A DNA stretch of 64,000 nt from Cyprinodon diabolis. Its lineage: Eukaryota; Chordata; Actinopteri; Cyprinodontiformes; Cyprinodontidae. A model generated the notes under the pieces. The model worked only from the letters and a program-made list of their open reading frames with translations, searched no databases and was not told where the DNA came from. Position 1 is the first letter of the stretch. Each line of letters opens with the position of its first letter. Made by a program: the position numbers and the translations under genes. The DNA lies in NCBI GenBank assembly GCA_030533445.1, contig JARPUW010000331.1, positions 1 to 64,000 of the forward strand, written 5' to 3'. Of the stretch, positions 9,713 through 22,173 are shown in pieces.

Positions 9713-10608
9713 CACACCTAAGCTTCTAATTGAGCTAGCTGCAGCAGGTCACTGTCACTCAGCTTTCAGGTGCTTAAAATGTCCTCCGAACAAACGACTG
9801 CTGAGCAAAAACCGTATGAGTTATTCAAAAAAATTTTTCACCGTGAGCGTCAGTCATCCTTCGACTCCAACTATGCCAACTTTGGTGTATGTGTGTCATT
9901 CAGAAAAATATTTATGACGACTTTAAAACACATAGTCTGATTCGTTTTTCTCCCCTCTTCTGCTCCAAAACCAATGAAAAACGGCTCTGATTTTCATCGA
10001 CTTTAGGTCGGTCTGGAGGGTTTTTAAGGAAAAGTATTAATCCTACCGTAATTCCGAAGATATTGTGTGGGTCCAGAGATTTCAGTCTACAAACTGACCA
10101 AAAATGGTGACTCTAGCTATAAATATGTGGCCGTGAGGGCGAGTTTAAAATGTTTTTTTGTGTTTAAAAAACGCCTGCCTCACACTCTAGCTTTTCAGTT
10201 GCTCCACTCTAGCAGGCTGGATTTTGCTAAAACTTTGTGGCGCTTGAGGTCTGATTATACAAAAACCGTAGCAGTTATCAACATACCGTCTTCAGTTTTA
10301 AATAGACGAAGGATTTATCTACAAACTGAGCTTCAAACTGTTTTTCTAGGTGAATGTATGCCGACACAGTGAAGTGCTGTTTTTTATGCTTTTTTTTTCC
10401 TCTCCCCATTCATTTCCTATGGGATTTTTTTGCGACGTTTTCGCTAATAATTCGCAAACCTTCGGACTAATGAGAAAGTTTTATACAAGCACACATCACC
10501 CCATTGGTCCCGACGCGTGTGCCAACTTTGGGCCCGATCCGCCAAACCGTGCGGGACTAGTTACGTGCCGAAGTTTTGGGTATACGGGAGAATTATAATA
10601 ATAATAAT

Positions 10609-10739
10609 ACGCGGAATAAATATGTGCAATAGTAGTAGGTGGGCCATGCCTTCGGCATGTGGCCCCCCAATAATAATACGCGGAATAAATATGTGCAATA
10701 GTAGTAGGTGGGCCATGCCTTCGGCATGTGGCCCCCCAA
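10609..10739 (+). repeat. Two R hairpin elements, unit 4
   Basis: ACGCGG starts at 10609 and 10678, 69 bases apart because one extra AAT lies between them. The sequence matches the unit 1 copies. Confidence 0.9.
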
Positions 10740-11010
10740 CTAGAAAATTTCTAAAGAAATTTTGAGGGGGGCCACCTACTGCCCGTCTGGGGAACCGGGC
10801 CAATACGGCCCTGGCAAGTGACGTCGGGGCTCCCCAGACCAACTGCTTACGCCTTTGAGGGCTGCTGAGGGAAGGAAAGAGGGCAAGTTCATGGGTAAAG
10901 AGAGCTGTGTGCCACTTGTGCTGAAATCTGGGAAATAGACGTGCACAGCGTATGATGCACAAGGGTAATATGGGTTGTCCATATTGAAACACAGTGGGTA
11001 AAGCCCAGTT

Positions 11011-11221
11011 GGCGGGCTTCGCCCGCCTGCGAGGAGCCATCTCAGTGAAGAAAAAAATCACCAATGGCGGGCTCTGCCCGCCTTCTAAGAGCCATTGCAG
11101 TGATGAAATCACCAATGGCGGGCTCCGCCCGCCTGCTAAGAGCCATTGCAGTGATGTAATCACCTTTGGCGGGCTCCGCCCGCCTTCTAAGAGCCATTGC
11201 AGTGATGAAATCACCAATGGC
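11011..11221 (+). repeat. P/Q block with four P hairpins, unit 4
   Basis: The short spacer and one P hairpin (27 bases) present in most units are missing. The remaining hairpins keep the 51-base period. Confidence 0.88.
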
Positions 11222-12160
11222 AATGAGCAATATGCCAGAATGTATGAGTGTGTATAAGGAAGAGGCTTTTATTCTGTAGAGTCCTTGTAGTCTTATTTTG
11301 AAAGTCTATCATGAATGTGCATCAAAAGATGGGTCACGCCCAGCAGTGATATAGAATCCATTTCCAAATGTTAAATCACTGGTTTTCCATGTTATTAGGT
11401 GAATAGTTGCTGTATTACAGAGTAAATGGGAGACTTTTATTGTGAAATTTGCTCTGGGGTGTGTTTTGAAAAGGTCACTAGAGTCTAATAAAAACAACCT
11501 GGAAGAGTTTGGGTCATAATGTTGAGCCATTTGCATCAATTAATGCATTACTATAATCTAGAGGCTTTTATTTTGTAGGGTCCCTGGAGTCTTATTTTGA
11601 AAGTCCAACAGAGTTGTGTTTATAGAAAATGTTCAGACCCGTCAATGATAGTTGATTACTTTCCAATCGTTAAATCACTCTTTTTCCATGTTATTAGGGC
11701 AGTAGATGAAGCGGAAATGGGAGGCTTTTATTTTGAAATTTGCTATAGGGTGTGTTTTAAACAGTCTCCTAGAGTCTATTCTCTAAAACGGGGTTGAGTT
11801 TGGGTCATAATGTTGAGCCATATAGGGCAATAAATATATGTAAAAAATATAGAGGCTTTTATTTTGTAGGGTCCCTGGAGTATTATTTTGAAAGTCTATC
11901 AGTGCTGAGTGGCAAGGGAAGTGTCATGTACAGCAGTCATATAGTATCCATTTCCCAATGTTAAATCAGTCCTTTCACCCTCCATTAGATTAATATGTGC
12001 TGTTTAAAACAGCAGAGGTAAAATCTGTTTGAAGCTTGGTAACCTTGACAACGCTTAACGAGCCTCTCACTGACACAGACAACAGCTGCACTCACTATTG
12101 GTTTCTTCTTCCCAGGCTTTTTTGTATGGGAAGAACGGCACCGAACAAACGACTACTGAT

Positions 12161-12172
12161 CAAAAACCGTAA
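12161..12172 (+). other. Deletion junction, A' fused to B in unit 4
   Basis: The sequence follows A' through GACTACTGATC and then continues as B with AAAAGATATCTG. The switch lies within the shared CAAAAACCGT. In unit 3 the two homologous cores are at 8861 and 9331, so about 470 bases are lost. Confidence 0.88.
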
Positions 12173-12522
12173 AAGATATCTGAAAAATTCTTTCAGTGAA
12201 AGCAACATCTATCCTTTGTCTCAGACTGGGGTAACCTTCATGTCTGTAGGTCTTTCACAACCCAAAACGAAGCACAAACAAAATGGTTGGCCCACCTGCT
12301 CCTCCCTTTGTTTGAACTGCAGGACCTCACTCTCACTCACCTTTTAGCTGCTAAAGCACCCCTCCGAACAAACGACTGCTGAGTAAAAACCGTAAAAGGT
12401 ATCTGAAAAATTCTTTTTATCTAAGCGACAGCTATATCTTGTCTTCAATTGGAGTAACTTTCATGGCTGTAGGTCATCTACAAACTGAATGGGAAGAGAA
12501 AGAAAAAGAAAAAACGTTTCAT

Positions 12523-15500
12523 CACACCTAAGCTTCTAATTGAGCTAGCTGCAGCAGGTCACTGTCACTCAGCTTTCAGGTGCTTAAAATGTCCTCCGAA
12601 CAAACGACTGCTGAGCAAAAACCGTATGAGTTATTCAAAAAAATTTTTCACCGTGAGCGTCAGTCATCCTTCGACTCCAACTATGCCAACTTTGGTGTAT
12701 GTGTGTCATTCAGAAAAATATTTATGACGAGTTTAAAACACATAGTCTGATTCGTTTTTCTCCCCTCTTCTGCTCCAAAACCAATGAAAAACGGCTCTGA
12801 TTTTCATCGACTTTAGGTCGGTCTGGAGGGTTTTTAAGGAAAAGTATTAATCCTACCGTAATTCCGAAGATATTGTGTGGGTCCAGAGATTTCAGTCTAC
12901 AAACTGACCAAAAAATGGTGACTCTAGCTATAAATATGTGGCCGTGAGGGCGAGTTTAAAATGTTTTTTTGTGTTTAAAAAACGCCTGCCTCACACTCTA
13001 GCTTTTCAGTTGCTCCACTCTAGCAGGCTGGATTTTGCTAAAACTTTGTGGCGCTTGAGGTGTGATTATACAAAAACCGTAGCAGTTATCAACATACCGT
13101 CTTCAGTTTTAAATAGACGAAGGATTTATCTACAAACTGAGCTTCAAACTGTTTTTCTAGGTGAATGTATGGCGACACAGTGAAGTGCTGTTTTTTATGC
13201 TTTTTTTTTCCTCTCCCCATTCATTTCCTATGGGATTTTTTTGCGACGTTTTCGCTAATAATTCGCAAACCTTCGGACTAATGAGAAAGTTTTATACAAG
13301 CACACATCACCCCATTGGTCCCGACGCGTGTGCCAACTTTGGGCCCGATCCGCCAAACCGTGCGGGACTAGTTACGCGCCGAAGTTTTGGGTATACGGGA
13401 GAATTATAATAATAATACGCGGAATAAATATGTGCAATAGTAGTAGGTGGGCCATGCCTTCGGCATGTGGCCCCCCAATAATAATACGCGGAATAAATAT
13501 GTGCAATAGTAGTAGGTGGGCCATGCCTTCGGCATGTGGCCCCCCAACTAGAAAATTTCTAAAGAAATTTTGAGGGGGGCCACCTATTGCCCGTCTGGGG
13601 AACCGGGCCAATACGGCCCTGGCAAGTGACGTCGGGGCTCCCCAGACCAACTGCTTACGCCTTTGAGGGCTGCTGAGGGAAGGAAAGAGGGCAAGTTCAT
13701 GGGCAAAGAGAGCTGTGTGCCACTTGTGCTGAAATCTGGGAAATAGACGTGCACAGCGTATGATGCACAAGGGTAATATGGGTTGTCCATATTGAAACAC
13801 AGTGGGTAAAGCCCAGTTGGCGGGCTTTGCCCGCCTGCTAGGAGCCATCTTAGTGAAGAAAAAAATCACCAATGGCGGGCTCTGCCCGCCTTCTAAGAGC
13901 CATTGCAGTGATGAAATCACCAATGGCGGGCTCCGCCCGCCTGCTAAGAGCCATTGCAGTGATGTAATCACCTTTGGCGGGCTCCGCCCGCCTGTTACCA
14001 TTGGCGGGCTCCGCCCGCCTTCTAAGAGCCATTGCAGTGATGAAATCACCAATGGCAATGAGCAATATGCCAGAATGTATGAGTGTGTATAAGGAAGAGG
14101 CTTTTATTCTGTAGAGTCCTTGTAGTCTTATTTTGAAAGTCTATCATGAATGTGCATCAAAAGATGGGTCACGCCCAGCAGTGATATAGAATCCATTTCC
14201 AAATGTTAAATCACTGGTTTTCCATGTTATTAGGTGAATAGTTGCTGTATTACAGAGTAAATGGGAGACTTTTATTGTGAAATTTGCTCTGGGGTGTGTT
14301 TTGAAAAGGTCACTAGAGTCTAATAAAAACAACCTGGAAGAGTTTGGGTCATAATGTTGAGCCATTTGCATCAATTAATGCATTAGTATAATCTAGAGGC
14401 TTTTATTTTGTAGGGTCCCTGGAGTCTTATTTTGAAAGTCCAACAGAGTTGTGTTTATAGAAAATGTTCAGACCCGTCAATGATAGTTGATTACTTTCCA
14501 ATCGTTAAATCACTCTTTTTCCATGTTATTAGGGCAGTAGATGAAGCGGAAATGGGAGGCTTTTATTTTGAAATTTGCTATAGGGTGTGTTTTAAACAGT
14601 CTCCTAGAGTCTATTCTCTAAAACGGGGTTGAGTTTGGGTCATAATGTTGAGCCATATAGGGCAATAAATATATGTAAAAAATATAGAGGCTTTTATTTT
14701 GTAGGGTCCCTGGAGTCTTATTTTGAAAGTCTATCAGTGCTGAGTGGCAAGGGAAGTGTCATGGACAGCAGTCATATAGTATCCATTTCCCAATGTTAAA
14801 TCAGTCCTTTCACCCTCCATTAGATTAATATGTGCTGTTTAAAACAGCAGAGGTAAAATCTGTTTGAAGCTTGGTAACCTTGACAACGCTTAACGAGCCT
14901 CTCACTGACACAGACAACAGCTGCACTCACTATTGGTTTCTTCTTCCCAGGCTTTTTTGTATGGGAAGAACGGCACCGAACAAACGACTACTGATCAAAA
15001 ACCGTATGAGTTATTCAAAAAACATTTTCACCATGAGCATCAGCAATCCTTCGACTCCAACTATACCAACTTTGGTGTATGTGTGTCATTCAGAAAAATA
15101 TTTATGACGAGTTGAAAACACATAGTCTGATTCGTTTCTCTCCCATCTTCAGCTCAAAAAGAATAGAGAAAGGCTGAAACTCTCATCGACTTTAGGTTGG
15201 TCTGGAGGGTTTTTAAGGAAAAGTATTAATCCTACCGTAATTCCGAAGACATTGTGTGAGTCCAGAGGTTTCAGTCTAAAAACTGACCAAAAATGGTGAC
15301 TGTAGCTCCAAATATGTGGCCGTGAGGGCGAGAATAAGATGTTTGATCTTAAAAAAATGGCCGCCTCACACTAAGATTTCAGCAGCTGCACTCTAGCAGG
15401 CTGCTGCAGAAGCTAACTGTCAGCTAGCTTCCAGGTGCTTACCCTCCGAACAAACGACTGCTGAGCAAAAACCGTAAAAGGTATCTGAAAAATTATTTCA

Positions 15501-15827
15501 GTGAAAGCAACATCTATCCTTTGTCTCAGACTGGGGTAACCTTCATGTCTGTAGGTCTTTCACAACCCAAAACGAAGCACAAACAAAATGGTTGGCCCAC
15601 CTGCTCCTCCCTTTCTTTTAACTGCAGGACCTAACTCTCACTCACCTTTTAGCTGCTAAAGCACCCCTCCGAACAAACGACTGCTGAGTAAAAACCGTAA
15701 AAGGTATCTGAAAAATTATTTTTATCTAAGCGACAGCTATATCTTGTCTTCAATTGGAGTAACTTTCATGGCTGTAGATCATCTACAAACTGAATGGGAA
15801 GAGAAAGAAAAAGAAAAAACGTTTCAT
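12523..15827 (+). repeat. Array unit 5 (3305 bases, two R hairpins)
   Basis: It has an extra A in the run near 12910, which breaks the reading frame present in other copies, and GTATGGCGAC near 13170, shared with units 19 and 20. Private changes include CACCTATTGCCC near 13583 and ATCTTAGTG near 13847. The 3' end has GTAGATCATC, shared with units 6, 10, 15 and 17. The P/Q block is at 13819-14056. Confidence 0.95.
13417..13547 (+). repeat. Two R hairpin elements, unit 5
   Basis: Two copies, 69 bases apart, end directly at the CTAGAAAATTTC inner stem, so the compound inverted repeat is contiguous here. Confidence 0.9.
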
Positions 15828-18800
15828 CACACCTAAGCTTCTAATTGAGCTAGCTGCAGCAGGTCACTGTCACTCAGCTTTCAGGTGCTTAAAATGTCCT
15901 CCGAACAAACGACTGCTGAGCAAAAACCGTATGAGTTATTCAAAAAATTTTTTCACCGTGAGCGTCAGTCATCCTTCGACTCCAACTAAGCCAACTTTGG
16001 TGTATGTGTGTCATTCAGAAAAATATTTATGACGAGTTTAAAACACATAGTCTGATTCGTTTTTCTCCCCTCTTCTGCTCCAAAACCAATGAAAAACGGC
16101 TCTGATTTTCATCGACTTTAGGTCGGTCTGGAGGGTTTTTAAGGAAAAGTATTAATCCTACCGTAATTCCGAAGATATTGTGTGGGTCCAGAGATTTCAG
16201 TCTACAAACTGACCAAAAATGGTGACTCTAGCTATAAATATGTGGCCGTGAGGGCGAGTTTAAAATGTTTTTTTGTGTTTAAAAAACGCCTGCCTCACAC
16301 TCTAGCTTTTCAGTTGCTCCACTCTAGCAGGCTGGATTTTGCTAAAACTTTGTGGCGCTTGAGGTCTGATTATACAAAAACCGTAGCAGTTATCAACATA
16401 CCGTCTTCAGTTTTAAATAGACGAAGGATTTATCTACAAACTGAGCTTCAAACTGTTTTTCTAGGTGAATGTCTGCCGACACAGTGAAGTGCTGTTTTTT
16501 ATGCTTTTTTTTACCTCTTCCCATTCATTTCCTATGGGATTTTTTTGCGACGTTTTCGCTAATAATTCGCAAACCTTCGGACTAATGAGAAAGTTTTATA
16601 CAAGCACACATCACCCCATTGGTCCCAACGCGTGTGCCAACTTTGGGCCCGATCCGCCAAACCGTGCGGGACTAGTTACGTGCCGAAGTTTTGGGTATAC
16701 GGGAGAATTATAATAATAACTAGAAAATTTCTAAAGAAATTTTGAGGGGGGCCACCTACTGCCCGTCTGGGGAACCGGGCCAATACGGCCCTGGCAAGTG
16801 ACGTCGGGGCTCCCCAGACCAACTGCTTACGCCTTTGAGGGCTGCTGAGGGAAGGAAAGAGGGCAAGTTCATGGGCAAAGAGAGCTGTGTGCCACTTGTG
16901 CTGAAATCTGGGAAATAGACGTGCACAGCGTATGATGCACAAGGGTAATATGGGTTGTCCATATTGAAACACAGTGGGTAAAGCCCAGTTGGCGGGCTTT
17001 GCCCGCCTGCTAGGAGCCATCTCAGTGAAGAAAAAAATCACCAATGGCGGGCTCTGCCCGCCTTCTAAGAGCCATTGCAGTGATGAAATCACCAATGGCG
17101 GGCTCCGCCCGCCTGCTAAGAGCCATTGCAGTGATGTAATCACCTTTGGCGGGCTCCGCCCGCCTGTTACCATTGGCGGGCTCCGCCCGCCTTCTAAGAG
17201 CCATTGCAGTGATGAAATCACCAATGGCAATGAGCAATATGCCAGAATGTATGAGTGTGTATAAGGAAGAGGCTTTTATTCTGTAGAGTCCCTGTAGTCT
17301 TATTTTGAAAGTCCATCATGGATGTGCATCAAAAGATGGGTCATGCCCAGCAGTGATATAGAATCCATTTCCAAATGTTAAATCACTGGTTTTCCATGTT
17401 ATTAGGTGAATAGTTGCTGTATTACAGAGTAAATGGGAGACTTTTATTGTGAAATTTGCTCTGGGGTGTGTTTTGAAAAGGTCACTAGAGTCTAATAAAA
17501 ACAACCTGGAAGAGTTTGGGTCATAATGTTGAGCCATTTGCATCAATTAATGCATTAGTATAATCTAGAGGCTTTTATTTTGTAGGGTCCCTGGAGTCTT
17601 ATTTTGAAAGTCCAACAGAGTTGTGTTTATAGAAAATGTTCAGACCCGTCAATGATAGTTGATTACTTTCCAATCGTTAAATCACTCTTTTTCCATGTTA
17701 TTAGGGCAGTAGATGAAGCGGAAATGGGAGGCTTTTATTTTGAAATTGTCTATAGGGTGTGTTTTAAACAGTCTCCTAGAGTCTATTCTCTAAAACGGGG
17801 TTGAGTTTGGGTCATAATGTTGAGCCATATAGGGCAATAAATATATGTAAAAAATATAGAGGCTTTTATTTTGTAGGGTCCCTGGAGTCTTATTTTGAAA
17901 GTCTATCAGTGCTGAGTGGCAAGGGAAGTGTCATGGACAGCAGTCATATAGTATCCATTTCCCAATGTTAAATCAGTCCTTTCACCCTCCATTAGATTAA
18001 TATGTGCTGTTTAAAACAGCAGAGGTAAAATCTGTTTGAAGCTTGGTAACCTTGACAACGCTTAACGAGCCTCTCACTGACACAGACAACAGCTGCACTC
18101 ACTATTGGTTTCTTCTTCCCAGGCTTTTTTGTATGGGAAGAACGGCACCGAACAAACGACTACTGATCAAAAACCGTATGAGTTATTCAAAAAACATTTT
18201 CACCATGAGCATCAGCAATCCTTCGACTCCAACTATACCAACTTTGGTGTATGTGTGTCATTCAGAAAAATATTTATGACGACTTGAAGACACATAGTCT
18301 GATTCGTTTCTCTCCCATCTTCAGCTCAAAAAGAATAGAGAAAGGCTGAAACTCTCATCGACTTTAGGTTGGTCTGGAGGGTTTTTAAGGAAAAGTATTA
18401 ATCCTACCGTAATTCCGAAGACATTGTATGAGTCCAGAGGTTTCAGTCTACAAACTGACCAAAAATGGTGACTGTAGCTCCAAATATGTGGCCGTGAGGG
18501 CGAGAATAAGATGTTTGATCTTAAAAAAATGGCCGCCTCACACTAAGATTTCAGCAGCTGCACTCTAGCAGGCTGCTGCAGAAGCTAACTGTCAGCTAGC
18601 TTCCAGGTGCTTAACCTCCGAACAAACGACTGCTGAGCAAAAACCGTAAAAGGTATCTGAAAAATTCTTTCAGTGAAAGCAACATCTATCCTTTGTCTCA
18701 GACTGGGGTAACCTTCATGTCTGTAGGTCTTTCACAACCCAAAACGAAGCACAAACAAAATGGTTGGCCCACCTGCTCCTCCCTTTGTTTTAAACTGCAG

Positions 18801-19005
18801 CACCTCACTCTCACTCACCTTTTACTGTAGCTGCTAAAGCACCCCTCCGAACAAACGACTGCTGAGTAAAAACCGTAAAAGGTATCTGAAAAATTATTTT
18901 TATCTAAGCGACAGCTATATCTTGTCTTCAATTGGAGTAACTTTCATGGCTGTAGATCATCTACAAACTGAATGGGAAGAGAAAGAAAAAGAAAAAACGT
19001 TTTGT
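15828..19005 (+). repeat. Array unit 6 (3178 bases, no R hairpin)
   Basis: The first half is like unit 3 (ACCTCTTCCC, TCCCAACGCG). The C region has private changes: CATGGATGTGC near 17318, GGTCATGCCC near 17339 and GAAATTGTCTATAG near 17744. A small insertion gives CCTTTTACTGTAGCTGC near 18818. The junction to unit 7 is also variant (CGTTTTGTCACACC). The P/Q block is at 16991-17228. Confidence 0.95.
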
Positions 19006-22000
19006 CACACCTGATCTTCTAATTGAGCTAGCTGCAGCAGGACACTCTCCCCCAGCTTTCAGCTGCTTAAAATGTCCTCCGAACAAACGACTGCTGAGCA
19101 AAAACCGTATGAGTTATTCGAAAAAAATTTTCACCGTGAGCGTCAGTCATCCTTCGACTCCAACTATGCCAACTTTGGTGTATGTGTGTCATTCAGAAAA
19201 ATATTTATGACGAGTTTAAAACACATAGTCTGATTCGTTTTTCTCCCCTCTTCTGCTCCAAAACCAATGAAAAACGGCTCTGATTATCATCGACTTTAGG
19301 TCGGTCTGGAGGGTTTTTAAGGAAAAGTATTAATCCTACCGTAATTCCGAAGATATTGTGTGGGTCCAGAGATTTCAGTCTACAAACTGACAAAAAATGG
19401 TGACTCTAGCTATAAATATGTGGCCGTGAGGGCGAGTTTAAAATGTTTTTTTGTGTTTAAAAAACGCCTGCCTCACACTCTAGCTTTTCAGTTGCTCCAC
19501 TCTAGCAGGCTGGATTTTGCTAAAACTTTGTGGCGCTTGAGGTCTGATTATACAAAAACCGTAGCAGTTATCAACATACCGTCTTCAGTTTTAAATAGAC
19601 GAAGGATTTATCTACAAACTGAGCTTCAAACTGTTTTTCTAGGTGAATGTATGCCGACACAGTGAAGTGCTGTTTTTTATGCTTTTTTTTTCCTCTCCCC
19701 ATTCATTTCCTATGGGATTTTTTTGCGACGTTTTCGCTAATAATTCGCAAACCTTCGGACTAATGAGAAAGTTTTATACAAGCACACATCACCCCATTGG
19801 TCCCGACGCGTGTGCCAACTTTGGGCCCGATCCGCCAAACCGTGCGGGACTAGTTACGCGCCGAAGTTTTGGGTATACGGGAGAATTATAATAACTAGAA
19901 AATTTCTAAAGAAATTTTGAGGGGGGCCACCTACTGCCCGTCTGGGGAACCGGGCCAATACGGCCCTGGCAAGTGACGTCGGGGCTCCCCAGACCAACTG
20001 CTTACGCCTTTGAGGGCTGCTGAGGGAAGGAAAGAGGGCAAGTTCATGGGCAAAGAGAGCTGTGTGCCACTTGTGCTGAAATCTGGGAAATAGACGTGCA
20101 CAGAGTATGATGCACAAGGGTAATATGGGTTGTCCATATTGAAACACAGTGGGTAAAGCCCAGTTGGCGGGCTTCGCCCGCCTGCTAGGAGCCATCTCAG
20201 TGAAGAAAAAAATCACCAATGGCGGGCTCTGCCCGCCTTCTAAGAGCCATTGCAGTGATGAAATCACCAATGGCGGGCTCCGCCCGCCTGCTAAGAGCCA
20301 TTGCAGTGATGTAATCACCTTTGGCGGGCTCCGCCCGCCTGTTACCATTGGCGGGCTCCGCCCGCCTTCTAAGAGCCATTGCAGTGATGAAATCACCAAT
20401 GGCAATGAGCAATATGCCAGAATGTATGAGTGTGTATAAGGAAGAGGCTTTTATTCTGTAGAGTCCTTGTAGTCTTATTTTGAAAGTCTATCATGAATGT
20501 GCATCAAAAGATGGGTCACGCCCAGCAGTGATATAGAATCCATTTCCAAATGTTAAATCACTGGTTTTCCATGTTATTAGGTGAATAGTTGCTGTATTAC
20601 AGAGTAAATGGGAGACTTTTATTGTGAAATTTGCTCTGGGGTGTGTTTTGAAAAGGTCACTAGAGTCTAATAAAAACAACCTGGAAGAGTTTGGGTCATA
20701 ATGTTGAGCCATTTGCATCAATTAATGCATTACTATAATCTAGAGGCTTTTATTTTGTAGGGTCCCTGGAGTCTTATTTTGAAAGTCCAACAGAGTTGTG
20801 TTTATAGAAAATGTTCAGACCCGTCAATGATAGTTGATTACTTTCCAATCGTTAAATCACTCTTTTTCCATGTTATTAGGGCAGTAGATGAAGCGGAAAT
20901 GGGAGGCTTTTATTTTGAAATTTGCTATAGGGTGTGTTTTAAACAGTCTCCTAGAGTCTATTCTCTAAAACGGGGTTGAGTTTGGGTCATAATGTTGAGC
21001 CATATAGAGCAATAAATATATGTAAAAAATATAGAGGCTTTTATTTTGTAGGGTCCCTGGAGTCTTATTTTGAAAGTCTATCAGTGCTGAGTGGCAAGGG
21101 AAGTGTCATGTACAGCAGTCATATAGTATCCATTTCCCAATGTTAAATCAGTCCTTTCACCCTCCATTAGATTAATATGTGCTGTTTAAAACAGCAGAGG
21201 TAAAATCTGTTTGAAGCTTGGTAACCTTGACAACGCTTAACGAGCCTCTCACTGACACAGACAACAGCTGCACTCACTATTGGTTTCTTCTTCCCAGGCT
21301 TTTTTGTATGGGAAGAACGGCACCGAACAAACGACTACTGATCAAAAACCGTATGAGTTATTCAAAAAACATTTTCACCATGAGCATCAGCAATCCTTCG
21401 ACTCCAACTATACCAACTTTGGTGTATGTGTGTCATTCAGAAAAATATTTATGACGAGTTGAAAACACATAGTCTGATTCGTTTTTCTCCCATCTTCAGC
21501 TCAAAAAGAATGGAGAAAGGCTGAAACTCTCATCCACTTTAGGTTGGTCTGGAGGGTTTTTAAGGCAAAGTATTAATCCTACCGTAATTCCGAAGACATT
21601 GTGTGAGTCCAGAGGTTTCAGTCTACAAACTGACCAAAAATGGTGACTGTAGCTCCAAATATGTGGCCGTGAGGGCGAGAATAAGATGTTTGATCTTAAA
21701 AAATGGCCGCCTCACACTAAGATTTCAGCAGCTGCACTCTAGCAGGCTGCTGCAGAAGCTAACTGTCAGCTAGCTTCCAGGTGCTTACCCTCCGAACAAA
21801 CGACTGCTGAGCAAAAACCGTAAAAGATATCTGAAAAATTCTTTCAGTGAAAGCAACATCTATCCTTTGTCTCAGACTGGGGTAACCTTCATGTCTGTAG
21901 GTCTTTCACAACCCAAAACGAAGCACAAACAAAATGGTTGGCCCACCTGCTCCTCCCTTTGTTTGAACTGCAGGACCTCACTCTCACTCACCTTTTAGCT

Positions 22001-22173
22001 GCTAAAGCACCCCTCCGAACAAACGACTGCTGAGTAAAAACCGTAAAAGGTATCTGAAAAATTCTTTTTATCTAAGCGACAGCTATATCTTGTCTTCAAT
22101 TGGAGTAACTTTCATGGCTGTAGGTCATCTACAAACTGAATGGGAAGAGAAAGAAAAAGAAAAAACGTTTCAT
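19006..22173 (+). repeat. Array unit 7 (3168 bases, no R hairpin)
   Basis: The first 120 bases are diverged (CTGATCTTC, CAGGACACTCTCCCC, AGCTTTCAGCTGC). From about 20100 on it is nearly identical to unit 8: CACAGAGTATG, CATATAGAGC, CATCCACTTTAGG and AAGGCAAAGTATT are shared and otherwise rare. This suggests a recent local duplication. The P/Q block is at 20166-20403. Confidence 0.95.

Larger units (their letters stand above)
9713..12522 (+). repeat. Array unit 4 (2810 bases, internally deleted)
   Basis: This is the shortest complete unit. It lacks about 470 bases, fusing the A' monomer directly to B at 12161-12172, and its P/Q block (11011-11221) is 27 bases short, leaving four P hairpins. 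It has two R hairpins. It shares ATGGGTAAAG near 10891 and GCCTGCGAGG near 11025 with unit 18, and GACGACTTTAAAAC near 9915 with unit 10. Confidence 0.95.
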
